A stretch of DNA of 64,000 nt from Piliocolobus tephrosceles (lineage: Eukaryota > Chordata > Mammalia > Primates > Cercopithecidae): the NCBI RefSeq assembly GCF_002776525.5, contig NC_045441.1:124565610-124629609 (forward strand), written 5' to 3'. The notes under the pieces are model-generated. The model saw only the letters and a program-made list of their open reading frames with translations, made no database searches and was not told the origin of the DNA. The first letter of the stretch is position 1. The number at the start of each line of letters is the position of its first letter. Positions 11,521-22,156 of the stretch are shown here, one piece after another. The translations under genes were made by a program, and so were the position numbers.

Positions 11521-12654
11521 AGTGTCTGTCACTGAGTAGAGGGCTAGAGGTAGTTTGTTTTCTTTCTTTTATTTTCCAATCTTTAGAAATGAACATTTAT
11601 AATGAGAAAAACTGTATTAAATTAGTTGAAATTTTAAGTATAACGGACAACAGAAAGGGACAATAGAGTGATTGATGAGATGAAAAACTTCTGAATGTAT
11701 AATTAGAGATTAGCATCAGTATGTTTCCTATTAATTTAATGCTCTCTCAGGAGGAGGCTAGGAGTTTATGAAATTAAAGGCTACGCCTAATGAAAGTATT
11801 ATTAATAGGTAAAATCAAATCTGCACAAAAATCAAAGCTGAGACTAATTAGTGTCCTAAATAATTTTCTACCACACTTGTGAAGGTTGTCAAGAAAAGGA
11901 ATTGCCTATATCAATTTTATTTTCAACTGAAAAAAAAAAAGTTTTATTTGGGGGAAAAAGTATCTGATAGGGTATAACACCTTTAAAGTTTGTAAGGACT
12001 TATCCAGAAACCTAATTAAAACAAAAGGATCCAGGTATTATAAGCTTAAAACCCTTCTAGTCTGTCTGGACTCATAAATTAGTCTTTTTAGAGATACTTC
12101 TGTACATCAATTTACAGTACACCACTAGTAACGGATAAAACAGAAAAAATTAATCCAAGGAGAAACACTAAACTGAAAATGAAGTGCAAGACTCAGTCTT
12201 AGTCAATTTTTTTCTTTTAAGCTCACGTTTATTAGCCTGGTTAAATGCAACCACTTCTTTAGCCAAACTGTCATCTAGTCACTTAGATTCTACCACCTCC
12301 TAAATTCTAACCCCAGGTGGCATGCTGCTAATCTTATGCTCCTTGCCCACCAAGAGCTCTCTCTCAGTGTACCTGTCTCAAACTTCAGTCAGGAACATCC
12401 TGTCACCACTTCTGTACTTCCACTTCATGGAAAGCAGTGATTCATATGGAAGTCCACCCTTTCGGTGTTTGGGTCTAGGTAGGGCATAAGGGGACATGGA
12501 GGAAGGGTACAGTAAGACAGAATTCATAAAGGAGTGCAGATAACAGGTATCTGGGTAAATAATGATTTTCAAATGAAAGAAAACGATTTTTGAAAATTTA
12601 AACAAAAGTAAAACAATCAACCTTATGTATGAGTATTTTCCTGGAATTGTTTTA
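11521..12654. other. Repeat-poor stretch, no gene seen
   Basis: About 1.1 kb with A runs (11930-11940) and otherwise complex sequence. The 80-codon antisense ORF near 12378-12620 has no recognisable motif and I treat it as chance. It could be unique DNA or a very old repeat. Confidence 0.35.
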
Positions 12655-12735
12655 TATATATATTACATATAATATATAACATATATAAATATATAACATA
12701 TAGATACAAATATATATATGATATATATATATATG
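12653..12735. repeat. (TA)n-rich low-complexity tract
   Basis: Alternating TA runs with CATA/TACA interruptions over about 80 bases, ending directly at a 5'-truncated Alu arm. Confidence 0.85.
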
Positions 12736-12862
12736 CTGATACAGCAGCTCATGCCTGTAATCCCAGCACTTTGGGAGGCCAAGGCAGGTGGATCGCTTGA
12801 GCTCAGGAGTTCAAGACCAGCCTGGGCAATATGGCAAAACTCTCTCTCTATAAAAAAATACA
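12736..12862 (+). repeat. Alu left-arm fragment
   Basis: Runs from 'gatacagcagctcatgcc' to 'ctctataaaaaaatac'; no right arm. It shares several non-consensus bases with the left arm at 13233 (see findings). Confidence 0.88.
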
Positions 12863-13232
12863 TATATATATTTGATTTCTAGATATGCTACCATGCAGCC
12901 ATCCGGGATAAAACTAAATAACAAATACTTTTAAGGGGCCTAAAATACAGAAATATAGCTATTAATTCTTCTTTAAAAGGAAGAAAAATTTAATGTTTTA
13001 ATGCTTGTTCCTCCCTAATCTCCATGTGTGCCTCACTTCTGTTATGACTCAGAAAAGCCTAGAATGGTAACTGTTTTACACCATAAAACTAAAATAGTAC
13101 AGTCAAGTGTCCTCTGGTCCACATACAACTAGTTCATTCCTGTTTCCAATAGAAAATGTTAACCAAATTACTATTACCATAGAAAGTCTCATAGAGAACG
13201 TATGTGTCAGAATGTTTTCAAGAATAAAACAA

Positions 13233-13542
13233 GGCCAGGTACAGCAACTCATGCCTGTAATCCCAGCATTTTGGGAGGCCAAGGCAGGTGGATCGCTTGA
13301 GCTCAGGATTTCAAGACCAGCCTGGGCAATATGGCAAAACCCTATCTCTATAAAAATAAAAAACAAATAAATAAATTTTAAAAAAATTAGCCAGGCACGG
13401 TGGTGTGCACCTGTGGTCCCAGCTACTCAGGAGGCTGAGGCAGGAGAATCACTTGAGCCTCGGAAGTGGAGGTTGCAGTGAGCCAAGATCATGCACTCCA
13501 GCCTGGGTGACAGGAGTAAAAGCCTGTCTCAAAGAAAAATAA
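13233..13542 (+). repeat. Alu dimer
   Basis: Left arm with 'acagcaactcatgcc' and 'gcaatatggcaaaac', long A-rich linker 13350-13386, right arm to 'gtctcaaagaaaaataaaaaa'. Confidence 0.92.
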
Positions 13543-13571
13543 AAAAAGTAAATAAGTAAAAATAAAAAGGA

Positions 13572-13799
13572 ACTTGAGACCAGCCTGGGCAACGTGCTAA
13601 AACTCCAATCTCTACAAAAAGTCCAATAATGAGCTGGGTGTGGTGGCATGTGCCTGTAGTCCCAGGGTGCTGAGGCACAAGAATCACTTGACCCGGGGAA
13701 GAGGAGGTTGTAGTGAGCCAAGATCATGCCACTTCACTCCAGCCTGTGTGACAGAGTGACAATGTCTCAAAATAAAATAAAATAAAATAAAACAAAACA
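13572..13799 (+). repeat. 5'-truncated Alu with (AAAAT)n tail
   Basis: Starts at 'cttgagaccagcctgggc' in the left arm, continues through the right arm, and ends in AAAAT repeats at 13771-13795. Confidence 0.9.
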
Positions 13800-13865
13800 T
13801 TCTATAAACATAAAGGACCACTGATACACAACACTAGGTCCATTACAATTGTGGAAAACAAATTG

Positions 13866-14168
13866 GTCAGCCACAGTGGCTGACACTCATAATCCCAGCA
13901 CTTTGGGAGGCTAAGGCAGGAGGATTACATGAAGCCAGGAGACCAGCCTGGACTACAAAGCAAGGCCCCATGTGAAAAAAGGACAGTACAGGACAGGAAG
14001 AGAAAGAAATGATAGCCAGGTGAGTGGTGTGTGTCTATAGTCCCAGCTACCTGGGAGGCTGAGGTGGGATGATCACTTGAGCCAAGGATTTCAAGACTGG
14101 AGTGACCTAGGATCATACCACTGCACTCCAGCCTGGGAAAGAGAGCAAAATCCTGTTCTCCTAAAAAA
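13866..14168 (+). repeat. Alu (AluJ-like)
   Basis: Diverged dimer: 'gtcagccacagtggctgac' to 'cctgttctcctaaaaaaag'. The left arm has a deletion around 'aagccaggagaccagcctgg'. Confidence 0.88.
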
Positions 14169-14478
14169 AGCTATATGGGGGGAAAAAGCTTTAAATTCAC
14201 ATAGCAATGCCAACCAATTCAACCAACTGAAAGGCTGTGCTTTGAATATAGAAAATAATGGTCAATACATATATGGGTGCTAATTTTACTCATCTTGAAA
14301 GTGCACATAAATATATTCTATACACATTTTAAAAACAATTTCAAAATAAAAGTCTAGCATCCAACTATGGACAAAGGAATTTATTTATTTTGCAATCAAA
14401 ATGGTCTATTTAAATAAATATATACTTTAAATGACTACAGGAAATTTAAGCCCATAGGTTTAAAAAAAAAAGACTAAG
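14169..14478. other. Unassigned AT-rich stretch
   Basis: About 310 bases between Alus; nothing recognised. Confidence 0.35.
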
Positions 14479-14766
14479 GCCAGGCACTGTGGCTCAGGCC
14501 TATAATCCTAGCACTTTGGGAGGCTGAGGCGGGCGGATCACTTGAGGCCAGGAGCTCAAGACCAGCCTGGCCAACATGGTAAAACCCCATCTCTACTAAA
14601 AATAAAAAATCAGCTGGGTGTGGTGGTGCATGCCTGTAGTCCCAACTATTTGGGACGCTAAGGCACGAGGTGAACCTGTGAGGTGGAAGTTGCAGTGAGC
14701 CAAGATTGTGCCACTGCACTCCAGCCTGGGCAACAGAGCAAGACTGTCTCAAAAAAACAAACAAAC
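14479..14766 (+). repeat. Alu (AluS-like)
   Basis: Dimer with 'ggccaggcactgtggctcag'. AAAAAGACTAA at 14467-14477 and 14767-14777 is the TSD. The tail is CAAA-type. Confidence 0.94.
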
Positions 14767-14934
14767 AAAAAGACTAAAACATATAAGTGTGTAATATCTG
14801 AGAACAGGATATTCTGTTTACTGAACTGTGGGATGGAAACTCACTTACACCACTGCCATCTTAGAAAGTAAAACCCCCATTTAAAAATGTTAACATTGAC
14901 GAAAACAGAAGAGAATCTAGAGATTAGGAAACAT

Positions 14935-15235
14935 TTTTGTTGAAGGGCGAAACAGTAAATATCTTATGCTTTACTGGCCATTCAAACTGTTAAAATTACT
15001 CAACTCTACTGCTTCAATGCAAAGGCAGTCACAGGCTATACACAAATAAGTAAGCATGGCTGTATTTCCATGAAACTATCTATGGACATTGAAAACTGAA
15101 TTTCACTTAATTTTCTCATATTACAAAATATCAATTTTTTAAAATTATTTTTTCTACCATTCTCTCATGCCTCAAAAAAACAAGCAACAGGAAGGATTTC
15201 TGCAGTGGGACGCAGTTTACCAACCTCTGCTCTGG
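14935..15235 (+). mobile_element. hAT-type nonautonomous DNA transposon
   Basis: Word order matches the common mammalian hAT MITE with the 'GGTCGGCAAACTATGGCC' terminus, read in reverse: 'gtaaatatcttatgctttac', 'tactcaactctactgcttc', 'gcatggctgtatttccat', ending 'gcagtttaccaacctctgct'. I do not name the family. Part of its right end is copied at 18181 (see findings). The same family recurs at 19795. Confidence 0.65.
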
Positions 15236-15411
15236 TCTAAACCAACAAGGAAACCTCATAATTGACCCTAAGTCTAAATCCTAGACCTCTTTCCAATCTT
15301 TTTCTCTTATACTTCTCCCTGAAGAAATCTTTTGACTACATATTAGGCAAACGGTTTCTTTCTATTCTAAGGATGTACTTTTACAAGCTGTGGTATATAA
15401 CATGAAATATA

Positions 15412-15797
15412 AAATCACCCGTCAGTATCCTTGGAGGACTTGTTCCAGGACCTCCCCACCTTCTATGGATACAAAAATCAGAGGAAGCTCAAGTTCCTTA
15501 TATAAAATGATTTACTATTTGCACCTAACACAGGCAATCCTCCCATTTATTTTAAATCACCTCTAGATTACTTATAATACTCAGTAAATGCTATATAAAC
15601 AGTTACTGTAACATAGTTTTTTATTTGTATTTTTTTATTGTCTCCGCCCCAGCCCTGAAAATTGTCCATCCATGGCTAGATGAATCCACAGATACAGAAG
15701 GCCAACTGTATACACAGGGTTCAGTACTATCTGTGGTTTCAGGCGATCGCTGGGGGTCTTGGAACATACCACCCATAGATAAGGGAGGACTACCGCG
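15412..15797 (+). mobile_element. MER2-like Tigger MITE
   Basis: Pogo-type MITE. The left end is 'cccgtcagtatccttggagg', followed by 'aagttccttatataaaatg' and 'cacctctagattacttata'. The right end is 'gggtcttggaacatacca' and 'ataagggaggactaccg', roughly the inverted complement of the left. It appears complete between its inverted ends. The ORF crossing it (15625-15894) is fortuitous. Its first ~100 bases are repeated at 18434-18530. Confidence 0.75.
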
Positions 15798-15799
15798 TA

Positions 15800-16095
15800 A
15801 GATGGGAAAAGAAGTAAAACTAGTCTTTATTTGCAGATTACATGATTTTGTACATAGAAACCCCAAAATAACAGAAAACTACTATAACTACTAATTTAGC
15901 AGGATCACTGGCTATAAAACCAATATACAAAAATCCACTGTATTTCGAAATACTAGCAACATGCAATGGAAACAAAGTAAAATCGTAATAACACTTAAAC
16001 AGCATCAAATAAAACATCAAATATCAAGGAATAAATTTAATGAGATGTGAAACACATTTACATTAAACCACAAAATACTAGACAGAGAAGAGAAA
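15800..16095 (+). repeat. L1 ORF2 (reverse transcriptase) fragment
   Basis: Sense L1 text: 'ctttatttgcagattacatg' encodes L-F-A-D-Y where the catalytic box is F-A-D-D. Then 'gtacatagaaaccccaaaat', 'aaaaccaatatacaaaaatc' and 'aaggaataaatttaa'. It follows the MER2 right end directly and has many stops. Confidence 0.7.
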
Positions 16096-16739
16096 GAAGA
16101 CTGGATGTTGGAGACAACAGGGAGCATACATTTGTAAAAAGTCAGTATTATCTAACTGTACTTCAGTAATACACAGTGAAAGGAAAGGAAGGGAAGGGAA
16201 GGGAAGACAAAGGTAAAGAGAAATGGAAGGAAGAAATGTTATTTGAGGCTTAATTTTATGATCTGGCTAAGTCAAAATCTGTATCTGAAAGTAACACCAA
16301 TGCATGCTTTTGTGGAAAGAAGTGTTCTCTATGATACACAGTGTCTCACATTGTAAGGGATATACCTTAAAATAGTACTATTTCCTTTGGACGACTAACA
16401 GAAATGTAATTATTACATGCTCAGCCTGTTTAAACTTTAATAATAATAAATTACTAGGATTTTGAGACAAGTTCTATTTTAATTTTTCCAAAAATTTGTA
16501 AGTTTCAATAGCGTTTCCATGCTTCTAATACTATTTTACATAAAATATCTGTTCTCTTTGTGACTTAAAACTCTACTCAGATTTAACTTTTCCATACCCA
16601 AAAGTAAATTATTTAACTTCATTGTAAAATAATTAGCAATGAAATAAAAGCAACAATTAGAAAAAATATCTAAGTCGCCCAGGACTCCATACTCTAGTAT
16701 ATAAAACTTTCTGTAACTATACAGATATCAAGAGCATAT
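16096..16739. other. Unassigned sequence with short purine repeat
   Basis: Contains GGAAGGGAA repeats at 16178-16206 and otherwise AT-rich sequence. No gene seen. Confidence 0.4.
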
Positions 16740-16762
16740 GTATGTGCGTGTGTGTGTGTGTT
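16740..16762. repeat. (TG)n microsatellite
   Basis: Short TG/CG run 'tatgtgcgtgtgtgtgtgtg'. Confidence 0.8.
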
Positions 16763-16799
16763 CTATAAAGGATCTTACTGCATACAGTTCTGGAATTTG

Positions 16800-17018
16800 G
16801 TCTCCCCCACTCTTAATGCAATCAACATTTTTCCTTTGTTTAAATCATAGGTTATGACTTTCAGTGAATATTATATTCTACTACACAGATGTCCTATAAT
16901 TTATTTAACCAGTCTCCTGTTACTAAACATTTGTTTCGAAGTTTTTACTACTGTAAACAACATTGTAACAAACACTCCATGTGTGTTGATTTTCTTCATT
17001 TGTATTATTTTACCTATA
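16800..17018 (-). repeat. L1M fragment, antisense
   Basis: Reverse LINE-1 3' text: 'atgtcctataatttattta', 'accagtctcctgttactaaa', 'actgtaaacaacattgtaac'. It ends at the Tigger1 target TA. Confidence 0.5.
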
Positions 17019-17229
17019 TAGGCATACCTTGAAGATATTGTAGATTCAGTTCCAGGCACCTGCAATTACCACAATAAAGCAAGTCACACAAATTTTTTGG
17101 TTTCACGGTGCATATTAAAGGTATGTTTATACTGTAGTATATCACATATGCAACAGCATTATGTCTAGAAAACAATGTATGCACCCTAATTTAAAAACAC
17201 TGCTAAAAAATGCTAAGATCATCTGAGCC

Positions 17230-19315
17230 CTCAGACAGTCACAGTCTTTTTCCTGGTGGAGGGTCTTGCCTTGATGTTGATGGCTGCTGACTGATCAGGG
17301 TGGTGGCTGCCAAAAGACGGAGTAGCCGTAGCAATTTCTTAAAATAAGACAACGATAAAGTTTGCCAAACTTTCACGAAAGATTTCTCTGTAGCATGTAA
17401 TACTGTTTGACAGCATTTTACCCACAGTAGAACCTCTTTCAAAATTGGAGGCAATCCTCTCGAACCCTGGCACTGCTTTATCAAATAAGTTTATGAAATA
17501 TTCTAAATCGTTTGTTGTCATTTCAACAATATTCACAGCATCTTCAGGAGAAGGTTCCATCTCCAAAAATCACTTTCTTTGCTCATTGTTAAGAGCCAAC
17601 TCTTTATCTGTTCAAATTTTATCACAAGATTGCGGCAATTCAGTCACATCTTCAGGCTCCACTTCTAATTCCAGTTATCTTGCTATTTCTACCATATCTG
17701 CAGTTACTTCCCACACTGAAGTCTTAAACCTCTCAAAGTCATCCATGAGAGATGAAATCTGCTTCTTCCAAACCCCTGCTAATGTTGATATCTTGACCTC
17801 CTCCCATCAATCAGGGATGTTACTAACGGCTTCTAGAATGATGAATCCTTTCCAGAAGTTTTTCAATTTATTTTGCCCAGATCCACTGGAGGAATCACTA
17901 TCTACAGTAACTATAGCCTTATGAACACTGTATTTCTTAAATAAGATTATGTGAGACTCAAAATTACTCCTGGATCCATGGCCTGCAGAATAGATGTTGT
18001 GTTAGCAGGCTTGAAAACAACATTAATCTCCTTGTACATCTCCGTCAAAGCTCTCAGGTCACCAGGGCAATGCACAGTGATAGCCTGAAAGGAATCTTTT
18101 TTTCTGAGCACTAGGTCTCAACAGTGGGCTTAACATTCCCTAAACCACGCTGTAAACAGATATGCTGTCAGTCAGGCTTTCTACCATCCTCTCATGCCTC
18201 ACAAAAACAAGCAACAGGAAGGATTTCGTCAGTGGGACGCAGTTTACCAACCTCTGCTCTGATCTAAACCAACAAGGAAACCTCACAATTGACCATAAGT
18301 CTAAATCCTAGACCGCTTTCAAATCTTTTTCTCTTATACTTCTCCCTGAAGAAATCTTTTGACTATTAGGCAAATGGTTTCTCTCTATTCTAAGGATGTA
18401 CTTTTACAAGCTGTGGTATATAACATGAAATATAATCATCCCTCGGTATCCTTGGAGGACTTGTTCCAGGACCTCCCCACCTTCTATGGATACAAAAATC
18501 AAGAGGAAGCTCAAGTCCCTTATATAAAATGGTTGTTCCATTTACAGAGCATAGGCAGGGTAGATACAGCATAATTCCTAAAGGCTCTGTGGTTTTCAGA
18601 ATAATCCATGAACACTGACTTCAACTTGAAGTCTCCAGCTGCATTAACCCCTAATAAGAGTCAGCCTACCCTTTGAAGCTTTGAAGCCAGGCACTGACTT
18701 CTCCTTTCTAATAATCAAAGTCCTAGAAGGCTGTTTCATCTACAGTGAAAAATCTGTTTAGTGTAGCCATCTTCATCCACGATCTTAGCTAGATCTTCCG
18801 GACAAATGACTACAGTTTCTACATCAGCACTTGCTGTTTCACCTAGCACTTTTATGTTATGGAAATGACTTTCTTCCTTAAACATCATGAGCCAATCTCA
18901 GTTAGCTTCAAACTTTTCTTCTGTAGCTTTCTCACTTCTCTCCGCTTTCATACAATGGAGGAGAGTTAGAGCCTCGCTCTGGATGTGAGTTAGAGCTTTG
19001 CTCTGGATTAGGCTGTGGTATTAAGAAAATTATGTGGCTGGTTTCATCTTCTAGGTAGACGACTCAGACTTTCTCCATGTCCACAACAAGGCTGTCTCAC
19101 TTTCTTATCATTCATGTGTTCACTGGAGCAGCACTTTCAATTTCCCTCAAGTTTTCCTTTGCATTCAGAACTTAGCTAATTGTTTGGTGCAAAAGCCCTA
19201 CTTTTTGGCCTATCTCATGAGGCTTTTGACATGCCTTCTTCACTGAACTTAATCATTTCTAGCTTTTGATTTAAAGTGAGAGATGTGTGATTCTTTCCTT
19301 CATTTGAACACTTAG
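17230..19315 (-). pseudogene. Tigger1 transposase relic (CENP-B-like DDE family)
   Basis: Broken DDE transposase gene of the pogo family, the family from which CENP-B and JRK-type genes derive. The longest surviving frames are 17339-17566 (75 codons, with E-D-A-V-N-I-V-E-M-T-T-N-D-L-E-Y) and 17239-17484, both C-terminal. The N-terminal start region near 19310 has lost its ATG, and frameshifts are scattered throughout. A 24-base tandem duplication lies at 18963-19010. The expected middle catalytic Asp is not readable. It cannot encode an active enzyme; what remains is neutral decay. Confidence 0.85.
18181..18531 (+). repeat. Inserted copy of 15154-15510 within Tigger1
   Basis: This block is absent from the Tigger1 family pattern. 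Tigger text 'gtcaggcttt' stops at 18180 and resumes with 'gttgttccatttac' at 18531-18532. The block is about 94-95% identical to 15154-15510 by hand count. It holds the right end of an hAT element, about 180 bases of non-repeat sequence and the first ~100 bases of a MER2-like element, in direct orientation. No poly(A) tail or obvious TSD. See findings. Confidence 0.9.
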
Positions 19316-19794
19316 AAAATTAACTAATTTCATTATTGTTGTGTTTCAGGGAGTAGGGAGGACCGAGAGGGAGAGAAACAGCAATAGCCAGTCAGCAGAG
19401 CAGTCAGAACACACACAACATGTATCAATTAAGTTTGTCATTTTACACAGGTGCAGTTCCTGGCATCTCAAAACAGCTATAATAGTAACATCAAAGATCA
19501 CTGACCAGAGATCACCATGACAGATATAACAATCACTAAAAAGTTTTAAATATTGTGAGATTACCCAAATGTGACACCAAAACATGAAGTGAGTGTATGC
19601 TGCTGAAAAATGCCACTGACAGACTTGCTTGACACAGGGTTGCCACAAACCTTCAATTTGAAAAAAACGCAGTATCTATGAAGCACTTATTAAAGCAGTA
19701 CACAATAAGGCAACTTATGCCTGTAATTCTGAATTGCCTGAAATGGTTCTATGTGACCATGTAGAGTTTCCTTCAGGATTCAACACATTTTTTT

Positions 19795-19998
19795 CTGCAA
19801 GGGCCAGATTGTAGGTATTTCAGGCTATGTAGGCACATACGATCTCTGTTCTATATTCTTTGTTTTGTTTTTACAAACCTGTAAAAATGTAAAAACCGTT
19901 TTTAGCTCATGGACTTCACAAAAAACAGTCCATGAATAGGATGGGGCCTGTAGGGCATAGTTTGCCCATAGTTTGCCAACACCTGGTTTAGATCACAT
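19795..19998 (+). mobile_element. hAT-type nonautonomous element, second copy
   Basis: Same family as 14935: 'caagggccagattgtaggtatttcaggc', then 'aaaatgtaaaaaccgttttt', 'agctcatggacttcac' and 'atagtttgccaacacctg'. Internally shortened. Confidence 0.65.
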
Positions 19999-20436
19999 TC
20001 TACAAAGATCTGTGAAAGCAGAAAATTACCCCACAATTTTAGGTGGTGTGTGCCAGTCACTATTTTTTTTTTGAAAAGTCTAGTGTAATGATTCTTAGCT
20101 ACATTTAAGAAACAAATTTCACGTATCTTCTTTTAATTCTCACCCCCACACAGACTAATCAAAATTTATAATTTAAATTTTTATGAAGCCTAGTGTGCAA
20201 AAAAGAAATGAGCAATTTTAAAGATGCTTATTACAATAAGTGGTTTTGCTAATGTTCATAACTTATCAACTACTTTTATCAAATATTCAGAAGATACTCC
20301 CTGAAAGGCTGCTCCTAACAAGCCCTGTACACCCAACTGTGGCTACATAATGACTCACAGCTACAGGAATAAATATCATCATCTAATTGTCCTTATTTCA
20401 GTTCACAGCCTGTCCCTGCTTTACCTATTAAACTTT
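19999..20436. other. Unassigned stretch
   Basis: About 440 bases of complex AT-rich sequence with no feature I can support. Confidence 0.35.
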
Positions 20437-20451
20437 GGAAATAACAAGCAG

Positions 20452-20752
20452 AGACCGGGCGCAGTGGCTCACACCTATAATCCCAACACTTTGGGAGGCC
20501 GAGGCAGGTGGATTACCTGAGGTCAGGAGTTCAACACCAGCCTGGCCAACATGGCAAAACCCCGTCTCTATTAAAAACGCAAAAATTAGCCAGGCATGGT
20601 GGCGCACCCCTGTAATTCCAGCTACTCAGGAGGCTAAGGTGGGAGACTTGCTTGAACTTGGGAGGCGGAGGCTGCAGTGAGCTGAGATTGCACCACTGCA
20701 CTCCAGCCTGGGCGACAGAGCGAGATCCGGTCCCAAAAAAATAAAATTAAAT
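20452..20752 (+). repeat. Alu (AluS-like)
   Basis: Full dimer. GGAAATAACAAGCAGAG (20437-20453) and GGAAATAAGCAGAG (20760-20773) form a TSD differing by a 3-base indel. Confidence 0.94.
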
Positions 20753-20809
20753 TAGAAAAGGAAATAAGCAGAGCAAATATAATAAAAATAATATTAAAAA
20801 TTAACTTTG

Positions 20810-21118
20810 GGCTGGGCGCGGTGGCTCAAGCCTGTAATCCCAGCACTTTGGGAGGCCGAGACGGGCGGATCACGGGGTCAGGAGATCGAGACTATCCTGG
20901 CTAACATGGTGAAACCCCTTCTCTACTAAAAAACACAAAAAACTAGCCGGGCAAGGTGGCGAGCGCCTGTAGTTCCAGCTACTCGGGAGGCTGAGGCAGG
21001 AGAATGGCATGAACCCGGGAGGCGGAGCTTGCAATGAGCTGAGATCTGGCCACTGCACTCCAGCCTGGGCGACAAAGCGAGACTCCGTCTCAAAAATAAA
21101 ATAAAAATAAAAATAAAT
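20810..21118 (+). repeat. Young AluY, Old World monkey type
   Basis: Carries 'ggctcaagcctg', 'gccgagacgggcgg', 'aactagccgggcaaggtgg' and 'gagatctggccactgcac', which fit cercopithecid AluY lineages. AAAAATTAACTTTG at 20796-20809 and 21119-21132 is a perfect 14-base TSD. Confidence 0.95.
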
Positions 21119-21132
21119 AAAAATTAACTTTG

Positions 21133-22156
21133 TCTTTTTTTACCAAGATGAAATTTCAGTAAAATATTTTTAACCACTTCAGCAAACTTTTCTCTTTAAA
21201 CAAGGATAAGAACCACGACAGTCCAGAGATTTATCAAAAGAAAGAATATCCATCTTAAGAGTATATTCACTTTATATTTTCTATTCCCTTGTAAAAAAAA
21301 AAAAAATCACTTGAAGCAAAGTTTGAACAGAAGGATAAAGAAAAGGTAAAAAAAAGGAAAATTTTTAGAAGAGAAAACATAAAAGTAGACTTCACAGGTG
21401 TAGGTTGGAAGACTAACAGAGAATTCTACAACTTTTATAACATTACCAACTTCAGCAGAGTGTGGAGTGCTTCTAAAAAAAAATCTATGTTTTTAGTTCC
21501 TTTGGTTTCTAGTAACTGTGCTGGAACATTAGAACCAGCTTGGGAAGTTACAAAATGTAATTAACCCACCAGTTCTGCCCCCATCTCCCTTGATCCAATC
21601 TCCTTATTCTGGTCTACTCTAAAAGGTTCACTTTTCAGTCATCCCATCTGCACTCTAAGAGAGAAGGGGGTAGGGAGGTCCAAGAGAAAAAAGAGATGAA
21701 AGGAATGAAATAATAAAAGACTGGAGGAGAGTTATCAACCGCATGTCACAAAGACCCTTCCTCTCATAGGAAACTCGATTCCTTCCTAATACTTCCTTAC
21801 ACTTTTGTCCATTGCTTCTGAAGATTTTCTTACTAATGAAGACCTCTAAACATGCAAATATTAAGCATATTCTGTATTTCAATTAGATTCAAATTAGAAA
21901 GCATTAGAAAATAAGGTGTGTATAGCAGATCTAGGTTACGGTCTTGGATTCTTAAAATAACTAGTTTTGAGAAGTTGGTCAAGTCATAGGTTTCTATAGA
22001 CCTGAGCTTCGGTCAGGAAAATGAAGAGATTGTATTAGATAAACCTCTAAGATCCCTCCCCATTCTAAAACTCTAAAAATGTAAAATGATTACATTAAAC
22101 TTCTTGCAGTTAAGTGACATATTTTAAAGGGATTGAATAATGTGATAACTCTCAAT
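21133..22156. other. 1-kb repeat-poor stretch
   Basis: No Alu, L1 or coding signal recognised. A short A run at 21292-21306. The 75-codon antisense ORF at 21655-21882 shows no motif. Confidence 0.4.

Larger units (their letters stand above)
17020..19723 (-). mobile_element. Full-length Tigger1 (pogo/Tc1-mariner) relic
   Basis: Bounded by inverted ends 'aggcatacctt' (17020) and 'aacttatgcctg' (19712-19723), each next to a TA, the pogo target site. The net length without the inserted block is about 2.35 kb, close to the usual Tigger1 length of about 2.4 kb. The transposase lies on the - strand, starting near 19310 and ending near 17230. On that strand V-D-E-T-A-F is still readable at 18726-18743 (first catalytic Asp), and L-Q-A-M-D-P-G around 17974 keeps the third. 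The middle Asp region near 18070 is scrambled. The ATG, many frames and several codons are lost. A foreign ~350-base block (18181-18531) splits it. Confidence 0.93.

Noticed and set aside
15625..15894. An 89-codon ORF near the MER2 element
   Set aside because: It crosses the MER2 right end into L1 sequence, so it mixes two repeats.
17445..17924. A 159-codon + strand ORF
   Set aside because: Lies on the strand opposite the Tigger1 transposase; it is a shadow of the decayed gene.
20810..21118. Possible active Alu source or RNA gene
   Set aside because: Young-looking Alus keep parts of the A and B boxes, but activity cannot be judged from sequence alone and no 7SL or tRNA gene structure is present.
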